40,147 nt of DNA from Acidobacteriota bacterium (GTDB lineage: Bacteria; Acidobacteriota; Aminicenantia; UBA2199). Numbering within the stretch: the stretch's first letter is position 1; each line of letters starts with the position of its first letter. A program made the translations under genes and the position numbers. The DNA lies in contig JALOLA010000009.1 of NCBI GenBank assembly GCA_025456205.1, forward strand, positions 1-40,147. Reading direction: 5' to 3'. The notes beneath the pieces were generated by a model, which saw only the letters and a program-made list of their open reading frames with translations, did no database searches and was not told the DNA's origin. Positions 9,270 to 18,748 of the stretch are shown here, piece by piece.

Positions 9270-10160
9270 GTGCGAGCCGCGCTGATCCTCTTGCTGCTGG
9301 CCGCACTGGCACTCGCGGTGCCGTTGGCCCCGCTCGCCGCGCCGGCGGCGTTCGAATTTCCCGCCGACGGTTTCGCTCCCGGCTGGCGGCGTTCCGGGCC
9401 CGTCGAGACCTACGTCCCTTCCGCCCTGTACAATGTCATCGACGGCGGGGCCGAGCTGTTCCTTGAGATGGGCTTCGTCGACCTGCGCATCCAGAAGTAC
9501 GAGGGCGCCGGCGCCGAGATCGCCGTCGAGGCTTATTGCATGGAGAACGCCGCCGCCGCCCTGGGCATCTACCTGCTCAAGTGCGGCCGCGAAACGCCCG
9601 TGCCCGGGATCGACGGACGCAACTCGGGGGACCGCTTTCAGTATGCCCTGCTGAAGAACAATTATTTCGTTTTCATCAATAATTTCAGCGGCCGCGAGGA
9701 CCTGCTGCCGGTGATGACCGCCCTGGGGCAGCGGATCATCGCCGCCATCCCGGCGGGGGAGGCGGTGCGCGAGCTCGACATTTTGCCCCAGGCGGACCAG
9801 GTGCCGGGCTCCGGCCTGCTGCTGCGCGGACCATATTCGCTGCAGGCGGTCTACACGCTGGGCGACGGGGACGTGCTGCAGCTGAACGGCAGGATCTTCG
9901 CCGCCGCCGCCGTCTACCAAGACGAGGAGGGCGCGAGCCATACCCTGATCGCGGCCGCTTACGATGATAACGCCATGGCCGCCAGCGTCTTCGCCAGCCT
10001 GCGGCGCGGCCTGGACCCCTACCACAAGGTGCTGGAGACAGGTGACGGTTTCTTCGTGTTCCAGGATTTTCGGGACCTGTTCGGCCAGGCGGAGGTCCGC
10101 GGCCGTAATATCGAGATCCGCGTCAAGCTGGCCCGGCGGCCACCGCGGCACGCGAAATAA
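9270..10160 (+). CDS. Exported protein, DUF6599-like
   Basis: GTG start, signal peptide-like N-terminus, FEFPADGFAPGWRRSGPVETYVPSALYNVIDGGAELFLEMGF. Confidence 0.6.
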   Translation: MRAALILLLLAALALAVPLAPLAAPAAFEFPADGFAPGWRRSGPVETYVPSALYNVIDGGAELFLEMGFVDLRIQKYEGAGAEIAVEAYCMENAAAALGIYLLKCGRETPVPGIDGRNSGDRFQYALLKNNYFVFINNFSGREDLLPVMTALGQRIIAAIPAGEAVRELDILPQADQVPGSGLLLRGPYSLQAVYTLGDGDVLQLNGRIFAAAAVYQDEEGASHTLIAAAYDDNAMAASVFASLRRGLDPYHKVLETGDGFFVFQDFRDLFGQAEVRGRNIEIRVKLARRPPRHAK

Positions 10161-10193
10161 TTTGCCCGATCGCATTCTCCAAGGAGGTTCGTA

Positions 10194-11366
10194 ATGAAAA
10201 GAGCGTTGATGCTGTTGCTGTTCCTGTCCCTGCTGGGCTTGCTGCCGGCCACCGCGGAAACGGATCCTTTCGCCGGCGAATACGAGGCGCTGAGCCGGTC
10301 GCTGGATGAAAAAATGGCCGCCGTCAAGAGCCGCGACGAGTACCAGAAATTCATGGCCGAGAAGAAGGGCGCCCTGGAAACGCTGCTGGCCAGGCATGTC
10401 TCCGCCCCGGCCGGCGATGCCACCGAGCTGCTGCGGGCGCGCATCCTGGTCGACCTGAACCGCTATCCCGAGGCCGAGGCCAAGCTCAACGCCCTGGTCG
10501 CCAAACGGGGAGAGCGGCAGGACCGGGCCCGGCTGCTGCTGGCGGAGGTGATGGCCAAGACGGAGAGGGTGGCGCAGGCCGTGCCGCTGTTCAGGCAGGT
10601 CGAAGGCAAGGTGGCGCGCACTCCCGACTACTTCGAAGTCGCCCTGGCCCTGGCCTTCGAGGCCCCCGACGACGGGCTGCGCCAGGAATACGGCCGCAAG
10701 CTCCTCGCCGCCGCCGATCTGCCCGCCAAGTTCGGCGAGTACCGCGTCTACCTGGTCGCGACCCTGGCCGAGATCGAGGTGAAGAAACGCAACATCGCGG
10801 CGGCGAAGCAGATCCTGCAGGAGGCGCTGAAGACGTTCACCGGGGAAAGGGAAGCCAAGTCCCTGCAGTCGGCGCTCAAGCAGCTGGATTTTCTCGGCAA
10901 GCCGGCCCCGGCCATCAGCGCCGAAAAATGGCTGAACTCGGCGCCGCTCTCCCTGGCCGGGCTGAAAGGCAAGGTGGTGGTCATCGATTTCTGGGCGCCG
11001 TGGTGCGGCCCCTGCCGCAAGGTCATCCCCACCCTGGCCAAGGATTACAACGAGCTCAAGGACAAGGGGCTGGTGGTGATCGGCTTCACCAAGATCTATG
11101 GCCGCTACAGCGATGACGTTCAGAACAAGGGGCCGGTCGCCGCTGACGAGGAGCGGGCGCTGATCCAGGGCTTCGTCGAGCGCTGGAAGCTGACCTATCC
11201 CATCGCCATCTCCGACAAGGGCGAGGACTTCAGCGACTACGGCGTCAGCGGCATACCCACCATGGTTTTCATCGACAAGGCCGGCAATGTCTACGACATC
11301 AAGGTCGGCTCGGGCGACGAGGCCGCCATCACCGCCAAGATCAGGAAGCTCCTGGCCGAGAAATGA
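10194..11366 (+). CDS. TlpA-like thioredoxin-domain lipid/periplasmic protein with N-terminal helical region
   Basis: AAGGAGG RBS; signal-like N-terminus; LKGKVVVIDFWAPWCGPCRKVIPTL with WCGPC active site; YGVSGIPTMVFID cis-Pro loop. Confidence 0.88.
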   Translation: MKRALMLLLFLSLLGLLPATAETDPFAGEYEALSRSLDEKMAAVKSRDEYQKFMAEKKGALETLLARHVSAPAGDATELLRARILVDLNRYPEAEAKLNALVAKRGERQDRARLLLAEVMAKTERVAQAVPLFRQVEGKVARTPDYFEVALALAFEAPDDGLRQEYGRKLLAAADLPAKFGEYRVYLVATLAEIEVKKRNIAAAKQILQEALKTFTGEREAKSLQSALKQLDFLGKPAPAISAEKWLNSAPLSLAGLKGKVVVIDFWAPWCGPCRKVIPTLAKDYNELKDKGLVVIGFTKIYGRYSDDVQNKGPVAADEERALIQGFVERWKLTYPIAISDKGEDFSDYGVSGIPTMVFIDKAGNVYDIKVGSGDEAAITAKIRKLLAEK

Positions 11367-11413
11367 CCGGGGATGCCCGATTCCCGGCGCCGCCGCTTCC
11401 GCCGCTCTGCGTC

Positions 11414-11442
11414 TTGATTTTTTCACCGCCCGCTCCTACAAT
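11414..11442 (+). promoter_or_regulatory. Putative sigma-70 promoter TTGATT-N17-TACAAT upstream of protease gene
   Basis: ttgatt 11414-11419, tacaat 11437-11442, 17-nt spacer. Confidence 0.5.
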
Positions 11443-11525
11443 CAGCGCATGGGCATGGGCGGCGCCGCTGATCGTTGCGCACTTTGGAGAGCAACCGTGA
11501 CCATGCCCTTTCATCAGGAGGAAGA

Positions 11526-14525
11526 ATGAAAAAAATGATCGTTGCCACCGCTGTCATCGCCCTGGCGCTGCCCCTGCTGCCGGGCGGTTCGGGAAAAAAA
11601 TCGCCGGCCGCCAAGCCGCTGGCCATCGGCGCGCTAATCCACGGCTTCAGGCTGGAGCAGAAGCAGTTCATCAAGGAGCTGGACGGCGAAGGCTACCTGT
11701 TCCGGCACCTGAAAAGCGGGGCCCGCCTGTTAAAGGTCGTCGCCAAGGACGACAACAAGGTGTTCAGCGTGGCGTTCAAGACGCCGCCCCCCGACGACAC
11801 CGGCATCCCGCACATCATGGAGCATTCGGTGCTGAACGGCTCGGAGAATTTCCCCGTCAAAAGCCCGTTCGACATCCTTTCCCAGGGGTCGCTGAACACG
11901 TTCCTCAACGCCATGACCAGCAGCGACTTCACCATCTACCCGGTGGCCAGCCGCAACGACAAGGACTTCGCCAACCTGATGCACGTTTACCTCGACGCGG
12001 TGTTCAAGCCCTTGCTCCACAAGGACCCGCGCATCCTGCAGCAGGAGGGCTGGCATTACGAGCTGGAATCCCCCGAGAGCCCACTGATCTACAAGGGGGT
12101 CGTATACAACGAGATGAAGGGGGCCTATTCGGCGCCGGAACGGCAGCTGGGGCTCATCATGGACCGGGCCCTCTTCCCGGACAATCACTACGGCAAATCC
12201 TCGGGAGGCCATCCCGATGCCATCCCGCAGCTGACCTACGAGCAGTTCAAGGCCTTTCACCGGAAGTACTATCACCCGGCCAACAGCTACATCTATCTGT
12301 ACGGCAACGGCGACCTGGAAAAGGAGCTGGCCTTCATCCATCGCGACTATCTCTCCGGCTATGACAAGATCGCGGTGGACAGCTCCATCCCGCTGCAGGC
12401 GCCGCCGGCGGAGCCCAAGGTGGTGCATGGCCGCTACGGCGTGCCCGAGGGCGCCGACGTGGCCGGGAAGACCTACATCGCCCGCAGCAGCGTCTATGGC
12501 CTGAACACCGACCAGGAATTCAACATCGCCCTGGACATCCTGGCCGAGGCCCTGGTCAACCACCAGGCGGCGCCGCTGCGCCTGGCCCTGCAGAAAGCGG
12601 GCATCGGCAAGGACGTCTCGGCGTCCACGGACGGCGTCCAGCAGCCGGTATTCGGCATCACGGTCACCAACGCCGAAGCCGCCGACCTGCCGCGCTTCGA
12701 GCAGGTCTACCTCCAGGCCCTGCAGGAGGTCGTCGCCAAGGGCTTCGACCGCACCACCCTGGAGGGGATCATCAACCGCCATGAGTTCAGCCTGCGCGAA
12801 GGGCGGGGCTCGTTCACCGGCATCATGGGCGCGATGATGGCTTCCGGCGGCTGGCTGTTCGCCGATGACCCGTTCATCACCCTGTCCTTCAACAAGGAGC
12901 TGGCGGCCATCCGCTCCAAGCTGGACCAGCGCTACTTTGAAGGGCTTGTCGCCAGGATGCTGCTGCAGAACCCCCATGCCTGCACCGTCGTGCTGGAGCC
13001 CAAGCCGGGGCTGGAAAAGGAGCTGGCGATCGAACTGGAAGCCAAGCTGGCCGCGATCAAGGCCAGGATGAGCCCCGAGGAGATCGCGGCCATCGTGACC
13101 CAGACCCGGGAGCTGATCGCCTACCAGCAGCGCCAGGACGACGCCGAGGCGCTGAAGACCGTCCCCCTGCTGGAGATCGCCGATATCGAGAAGAAGCAGG
13201 AGGACCTGCCCCTGAAGATGGGCGCGCTGGCCGGGGCGCCGCTCCTGCATTTCGACACCTTCACCAAGGGCATCGTCTACCTGAACCTTTATTTCGACGC
13301 CTCGGCCGTCGACCAGGAACTGATCCCCTATGTCCAGCTCTACAGCGACCTGGTGGGCATGCTGTCCACCGACGAGTTCAGCTACGGCGACCTGGAGAAC
13401 CAGGTCAACCTGCACACCGGCGGCATCTTCACCACCCTGAACGCGCTGGCCGTGAACCGCGACGACGCCCGCATGAAGCCCTATTTCAGCATGCGCGGCA
13501 AGGCCATGCCCGACAAGGTGGGGCGGCTGGCCGCGCTCATGAAACAGCAGCTGCTCCTCTCCAAATGGGACGATGAAGAGCGCCTCAGGGAGATGCTGCT
13601 GCGCACCAAGGCGCAGTTCGACCAGCGCCTGGCCTACATGGGGCTGGGCATCGCCATGAACCGCCTGGGGTCCTACATCTCCGACCGCGGCGCCTACCAG
13701 GACCTGACCTCCGGGTTCGGCTTCTATCAGTTCCTGGGCGCCCTTTGCCGGGAACCCGACCTGAAGGCGATCGCCGCCAAGCTGAAGGCGGTGCAGGGCA
13801 AGCTCGTCAACCTGAACGGATTGAAGATCGGCGTGACCTGCCAGCGCGAACAGATGCAGGCCGTCAACGAAGCGTTGCCCGCCCTGCTGGCGGCCATCCC
13901 CGCGGAAGAATTCAAGCCCGTTCCCTACCGCTTCGTTAAGGAAGCGCTGAACGAGGGATTCCAGGACGCGTCAAAGGTGCAGTACGTCCTGAAGGGCAGC
14001 GACTATAAAAAACTCGGCTTCCAGTACAGCGGCAGGATGAACGTGCTCAGCCAGCTGCTCTCCACCGTTTACCTGCAGAACACCGTTCGCGTGCAGGGCG
14101 GGGCCTACGGCGGCTTCGCCGTCATGGATGACAGCGGTCTGCTGGCCTTCGCCTCCTATCGCGACCCCAACCTGAAAAAAACAGTGGAGAATTACATGGG
14201 GGCCAGCCGCTTCCTGGCCGGCCTGGCCCTCGACGAGCGCGACCTGCGCCGGCTGATCATCGGCACCATCTCCGACTGGGACCGGCCGCTCGATCCCGGC
14301 CAGAAGGGGGCGGTGGCCGTGCAGCGCTACCTCAAGGGCGATACCCTGGAGATGCTGCAGAAGGAGCGCGACGAGATCCTAGCCACCACGCTGGAGGACC
14401 TGAAGGGCTTCGCTGCCATGGTGGAGAAAGTGATGGCCCAGGACATGCTCTGCGTGGTCGGCAACGAGAAGAAGATCGCCGACGAAAAGGAGCTGTTCAA
14501 GAAGATCCTGCCCCTGCGGCAATAG
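11526..14525 (+). CDS. M16C-family metalloprotease (presequence protease/PreP-like), predicted exported
   Basis: Inverted zinc motif HIMEH in DDTGIPHIMEHSVLNGSENFPVKSPF; SLNTFLNAMTSSDFTIYPVAS; long two-lobe M16C protein; GGAGGAAGA RBS before ATG 11526. Confidence 0.9.
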   Translation: MKKMIVATAVIALALPLLPGGSGKKSPAAKPLAIGALIHGFRLEQKQFIKELDGEGYLFRHLKSGARLLKVVAKDDNKVFSVAFKTPPPDDTGIPHIMEHSVLNGSENFPVKSPFDILSQGSLNTFLNAMTSSDFTIYPVASRNDKDFANLMHVYLDAVFKPLLHKDPRILQQEGWHYELESPESPLIYKGVVYNEMKGAYSAPERQLGLIMDRALFPDNHYGKSSGGHPDAIPQLTYEQFKAFHRKYYHPANSYIYLYGNGDLEKELAFIHRDYLSGYDKIAVDSSIPLQAPPAEPKVVHGRYGVPEGADVAGKTYIARSSVYGLNTDQEFNIALDILAEALVNHQAAPLRLALQKAGIGKDVSASTDGVQQPVFGITVTNAEAADLPRFEQVYLQALQEVVAKGFDRTTLEGIINRHEFSLREGRGSFTGIMGAMMASGGWLFADDPFITLSFNKELAAIRSKLDQRYFEGLVARMLLQNPHACTVVLEPKPGLEKELAIELEAKLAAIKARMSPEEIAAIVTQTRELIAYQQRQDDAEALKTVPLLEIADIEKKQEDLPLKMGALAGAPLLHFDTFTKGIVYLNLYFDASAVDQELIPYVQLYSDLVGMLSTDEFSYGDLENQVNLHTGGIFTTLNALAVNRDDARMKPYFSMRGKAMPDKVGRLAALMKQQLLLSKWDDEERLREMLLRTKAQFDQRLAYMGLGIAMNRLGSYISDRGAYQDLTSGFGFYQFLGALCREPDLKAIAAKLKAVQGKLVNLNGLKIGVTCQREQMQAVNEALPALLAAIPAEEFKPVPYRFVKEALNEGFQDASKVQYVLKGSDYKKLGFQYSGRMNVLSQLLSTVYLQNTVRVQGGAYGGFAVMDDSGLLAFASYRDPNLKKTVENYMGASRFLAGLALDERDLRRLIIGTISDWDRPLDPGQKGAVAVQRYLKGDTLEMLQKERDEILATTLEDLKGFAAMVEKVMAQDMLCVVGNEKKIADEKELFKKILPLRQ

Positions 14526-14559
14526 CCAGCCATAGCGGTCGATCGGACGGCAATCCGTT

Positions 14560-14593
14560 CCCGTCCCGGATAACGACTTCGATCCGGGATGGG
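14560..14593. terminator. Strong hairpin between convergent genes, probable bidirectional terminator
   Basis: CCCGTCCCGGAT (14560-14571), 10-nt loop, ATCCGGGATGGG (14582-14593): 12-bp stem with one G-U wobble; no long T tract. Confidence 0.55.
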
Positions 14594-14635
14594 ATTGGAT
14601 TGTTCAGCGGATCGTCATCGGGCCCTGGAAGCGAA

Positions 14636-17194
14636 TCATTCGCTGCGCAGCGCGTCCACCGGGTTGTCGCGGGCGGAGCGCAGCGCCTGCAGCAGCACCG
14701 CGGCCATGGCGATGGCGAACGTGGCGAGGAAGGCGAAGGCGAAGACGGGAAATCCCGGTTGGATGCGATAGGCGAAGCCCTGCAGCCACAGGGTGGTGGC
14801 CATCCAGGCCATGGGGACCGCCAGGAAGCCCGCCAGGAACACCAGCGTGACGAATTGCCTTGTCAGGAGCAGGGCGATGGCTGCCGATGTCGCGCCGAGG
14901 ACCCTGCGGATGCCGATCTCTTTCCTGCGCATGCGCATGGTGAACGCGATCATGCCGTACAACCCGAGAAAAGCGATGGCGATGCCCAGGCCGGAGACCA
15001 GCCCCAGCAGGCGCCCCATGCGCTCCTCGTACTGGTAGACCCGCCCGAACGCTTCGTCCAGGAAGGAGTATTCAAACGGGACGCCGGGAAAATGACGGCG
15101 CCATGTTTCCTTCACGGCGGCCAGGGCCTGGGAAACGCGCCTGGCGTCCAGCGACAGGGTCATGACCCGCAGCAGTGATTTTTCGATGTCCAGGATCAGT
15201 GGCTCGGCCTCATTCTTCATGCCCAGGAAATGAAAATCGGCGGTCACGCCGACGATCGTCTTTGTCTTGCGGTGATAATGCGCGGTCCACTGCGTGCCCA
15301 GGGCTCTTTCCGGCGTCAGGCCGAGTTCGCGGGCACCGGCCTCGTTGACGATGTAGGCGCTTTGTTCGTCGTTTCCCGACGCCCTTTGGAACGCCCGTCC
15401 GGCCGTCATGCGGATGCCGTAGGTGGGGATGAAATCGTGGTCCACGGTAATGATCTTCAGCCTTTTTGAGTTCAGGATGCTGAACGAGCTTCCCTTCTGC
15501 AGAGAATAGCCGCCGCTGAACGTCTCCCCCGGCACGGTCGATGACACGGTGGCCGCGCTGATCCCGGGCGCCTTCAGAAAATCACTCTTGATGGCCTCAT
15601 AATTGCGGCGGAAATAGCCCTGGTTGCTCTTGATCTCCAGGATCAGCTTTTGCTCACGGTCAAATCCCAGGGCCTTGCCCTTGATGAACGTCAGCTGGCG
15701 GAACACCACCAGCGTGCACACCACCAGGAAAATGGCGATGGCGAACTGCCCCAGGATCAGCAGGCGTTGCGCGGCGTGACCGTGCATCCCGGGAAAAACC
15801 TGGTTTTTCAAGACGCTGACGGGCTGGAAGCGGGAAAGGACCAATGCCGGGTACAGACCGGCGCTGATCCCCAGCAGCAGGAAAAGGGCCAGCAGCATTG
15901 CCAGGACCAGGGGCTGGCCGAGTGCCTGGAAGTCGATCGCGGTGCCGGCCATGCGGTTGAAAAAGCGCAGCAGCAGCGACAGGAAGGCGAATGCGGCCAG
16001 GAAAGCGAACAGCGTGATGACCAGGGATTCGCCGAGGAATTGCCAAACCAGGTCGCCGCGGCTGCCGCCCAGTGTCTTGCGGATGCCGACTTCGCGGCTG
16101 CGCGTCGTGGAGAGGGTGGCGGAGAGATTGACGAAATTGCTGGCGCCGATGAGCAGGATCAGCAGCGCGGCGAAGGAATAGATGTACACATACAGGATAT
16201 TGCCGGGCGGCTCGATCTCGTCGGGCAGGTTGGATCCCATGTGCAGCGACGCCAGCGGCTGCAGGGAAAAATCGAGCTTGTACATCGCGGATCCCGCCCG
16301 CCTGGCGAACGCCTGGCGTATCCGCTCGGAATAGGGACGCAATTGCTCCGTGAAGGCCGATGGCGCGACGTGGCGCCGTAGTTTCACGTAGGTATACTTA
16401 GGGTGGTATTCCCCCCAATCCTGGTTCAAGGTGGGGACATACGCCAACAGCGTGGCCATGGAGAGCAGCATGTCGTACTTCAGGTGGGTGTTGGCCGGGG
16501 CGTCACGGACCACGCCGGTCACTTCGAAATCCTCGATGACGGCCGCCCCGGTATCGTAGTCCAGCTCGATGGTCAGGCGGCGGCCCAGCGGCGGCAGGCC
16601 GGCGAAATATTTCCGGGCTGTACTCTCGCTGATAACGACCGTTTTCGGGCGCGCCAGGGCCGCCCCGGCGTTTCCCTCCACGAAGGGGATGCTCAGGATG
16701 TTGAAAATGTCGGGATCGGCGAACCAGACCCGCTTCTCGAAGAATCGCCTTTCGCCCTGAACCACCAGGACATGCTTGGCGTTTTCAAGCGGGGGGATCA
16801 TGCGGGCCACGTTCTCGGCCTGGCTGAGCTCCTCCCTGATGACGGCGGCCAGGGGACCCTGGGTCGAGGCATTTGGGAAATCGCCTCCGTCGTGGACGCG
16901 GCGGCAGGCGATGCGGAAGATCCGCTCGTGGTCGGGATGGTAGGTGTCATAGGTCAGCTCGTTCACTACGTAGAGGATGACCACCATGCTGCAGGCGATG
17001 CCCGCCGCCAGGCCGAAGACCTTGATCAGGAAGATCCCCTTGTTCTTCATCAGGCTGCGCAGCGTGATGCCCAGGGTGTTCTTCAGCATCAGCATCTGCC
17101 AGTAGCCTCGTCGGCCGAGCGACGCCAGCCTGGAGCCCAGGGAGCGCGGCCCGGTCCGGTCGTTTGCGTGATCCGCTGTTTTCCGGTTCATCAT
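14636..17194 (-). CDS. MacB/FtsX-type ABC transporter permease (operon B)
   Basis: Two MacB periplasmic/FtsX core repeats: TTRSREVGIRKTLGGSRGDLVWQFLGESL and RMRRKEIGIRRVLGATSAAIALLLTRQF; C-terminal DNPVDALRSE. Confidence 0.88.
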   Translation of the reverse strand: MMNRKTADHANDRTGPRSLGSRLASLGRRGYWQMLMLKNTLGITLRSLMKNKGIFLIKVFGLAAGIACSMVVILYVVNELTYDTYHPDHERIFRIACRRVHDGGDFPNASTQGPLAAVIREELSQAENVARMIPPLENAKHVLVVQGERRFFEKRVWFADPDIFNILSIPFVEGNAGAALARPKTVVISESTARKYFAGLPPLGRRLTIELDYDTGAAVIEDFEVTGVVRDAPANTHLKYDMLLSMATLLAYVPTLNQDWGEYHPKYTYVKLRRHVAPSAFTEQLRPYSERIRQAFARRAGSAMYKLDFSLQPLASLHMGSNLPDEIEPPGNILYVYIYSFAALLILLIGASNFVNLSATLSTTRSREVGIRKTLGGSRGDLVWQFLGESLVITLFAFLAAFAFLSLLLRFFNRMAGTAIDFQALGQPLVLAMLLALFLLLGISAGLYPALVLSRFQPVSVLKNQVFPGMHGHAAQRLLILGQFAIAIFLVVCTLVVFRQLTFIKGKALGFDREQKLILEIKSNQGYFRRNYEAIKSDFLKAPGISAATVSSTVPGETFSGGYSLQKGSSFSILNSKRLKIITVDHDFIPTYGIRMTAGRAFQRASGNDEQSAYIVNEAGARELGLTPERALGTQWTAHYHRKTKTIVGVTADFHFLGMKNEAEPLILDIEKSLLRVMTLSLDARRVSQALAAVKETWRRHFPGVPFEYSFLDEAFGRVYQYEERMGRLLGLVSGLGIAIAFLGLYGMIAFTMRMRRKEIGIRRVLGATSAAIALLLTRQFVTLVFLAGFLAVPMAWMATTLWLQGFAYRIQPGFPVFAFAFLATFAIAMAAVLLQALRSARDNPVDALRSE

Positions 17195-17207
17195 GCCCTG
17201 GGGCTCC

Positions 17208-17263
17208 TCAGGCGGACACGCTCAGCAGGACAATGAGCAGCAACAAGAAGAAAAGGATCTGTT

Positions 17264-17267
<4 letters not shown>
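17208..17267 (-). CDS. 19-aa hydrophobic micropeptide MKQILFFLLLLIVLLSVSA (below ORF-track cutoff)
   Basis: ATG overlaps the ATPase stop (ATGA); GGAGGGAAC-ATG RBS spacing; ends 13 nt before the permease start. Confidence 0.5.
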
Positions 17268-17994
<727 letters not shown>

Positions 17995-17998
<4 letters not shown>

Positions 17999-18216
17999 GC
18001 GGGCTTCTCCTTGAGCTTGTAGAGCACCCGCCCCAGGTAGCCGCCTTCATTGATCTCGGCGATGTACAGGCCCGGCTGCAGGTAGGCGGAGGCCGACAGC
18101 CTGGGCGCGGGCAGAGAACCCAGCAGCGACTCGGCCTTCCATTCGCTCTGGCTGTCGCAAAGCAATAGCGGGCTCTTTTGCTCGACCAGCTTCAACAGAA
18201 TTTCCTTAAGGCTCAT
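17995..18216 (-). CDS. 73-aa hypothetical protein, first gene of operon B
   Basis: RBS AAGGAAGG upstream; ATGA overlap with ABC ATPase start; lies directly downstream of the sigma-54 promoter. Confidence 0.6.
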
Positions 18217-18254
18217 CCGTCACCTTCCTTGGAGATCGCGTTCAATGATGGTAA

Positions 18255-18270
18255 AGCAAAAAACATGCCA
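18255..18270 (-). promoter_or_regulatory. Sigma-54 promoter of operon B: TGGCATGTTTTTTGCT
   Basis: Minus-strand TGGCAT-N5-TTGCT matches TGGCAC-N5-TTGCW except one base; predicted TSS near 18244, RBS and ATG 18216 follow. Confidence 0.8.
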
Positions 18271-18358
18271 ATTCGGAGGGGGAGTCGACGATGGAAACCC
18301 TGAAGGCAAGGGCGTTTGCGACCCGCTTCTGCGGCGACAGGTTCCCGCTGCCCCGGCT

Positions 18359-18375
18359 TGTCCGCAATCGGGACA
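18359..18375. promoter_or_regulatory. Promoter-proximal UAS for operon B: TGTCCGCAATCGGGACA
   Basis: Inverted repeat; 13/17 identical to the proximal site at 28404-28420. Confidence 0.7.
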
Positions 18376-18380
18376 ATGGC

Positions 18381-18396
18381 TGTCCGCTTCCGGACA
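18381..18396. promoter_or_regulatory. Distal UAS for operon B: TGTCCGCTTCCGGACA
   Basis: Perfect TGTCCG-N4-CGGACA; 15/16 identical to the distal site at 28426-28441; starts 22 nt after the proximal site, as in the other pair. Confidence 0.75.
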
Positions 18397-18409
18397 TTGG
18401 CTTCGCCGC

Positions 18410-18676
18410 TCACTGGGAAGATTGCTTCTGGCGGAAGGTGACCGGGATCTTGTGGTCGAGGGGGGCGCCGATCTGCACCAATTGCCAGTCGGGATCGTGC
18501 TCGCGGATCACCTGCTTGAGCACGGCCACCGAGTCCTTCTTTTCCGCGGCATCGGGCTCGAACTCCACGATCTCGACGCGGTACTTCATCACCTGGCGCC
18601 GGCCATTGATGCGCACGTCGATCTCGACGTTCTGCTCGGCCTCGAGGATCGGGATCTGCAACGTGATCTCTTTCAT
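18410..18676 (-). CDS. 88-aa hypothetical protein at end of operon A
   Basis: CCAGGAGGAAAAG-ATG RBS; MKEITLQIPILEAEQNVEIDVRINGRRQVMKYRVEIVEFEPDAAEKKD...; track ORF starts further upstream at 18721. Confidence 0.6.
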   Translation of the reverse strand: MKEITLQIPILEAEQNVEIDVRINGRRQVMKYRVEIVEFEPDAAEKKDSVAVLKQVIREHDPDWQLVQIGAPLDHKIPVTFRQKQSSQ

Positions 18677-18748
18677 CTTTTCCTCCTGGTCACCCAGGCC
18701 TTTGCTCTGGGTTGAATCCATCTTCCGTTCTCCGGTCCGCGGTCTCCA

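Noticed and set aside
11730-13415. 561-aa minus-strand ORF antisense to the M16C protease
   Set aside because: His/Gly/Val/Arg-rich shadow translation typical of GC-rich codon bias; the plus strand encodes a clear protease.
18213-18413. 66-aa minus-strand ORF between the 73-aa and 88-aa genes
   Set aside because: It spans the sigma-54 promoter and both palindromic sites and has no recognisable protein features; best explained as a regulatory intergenic region.
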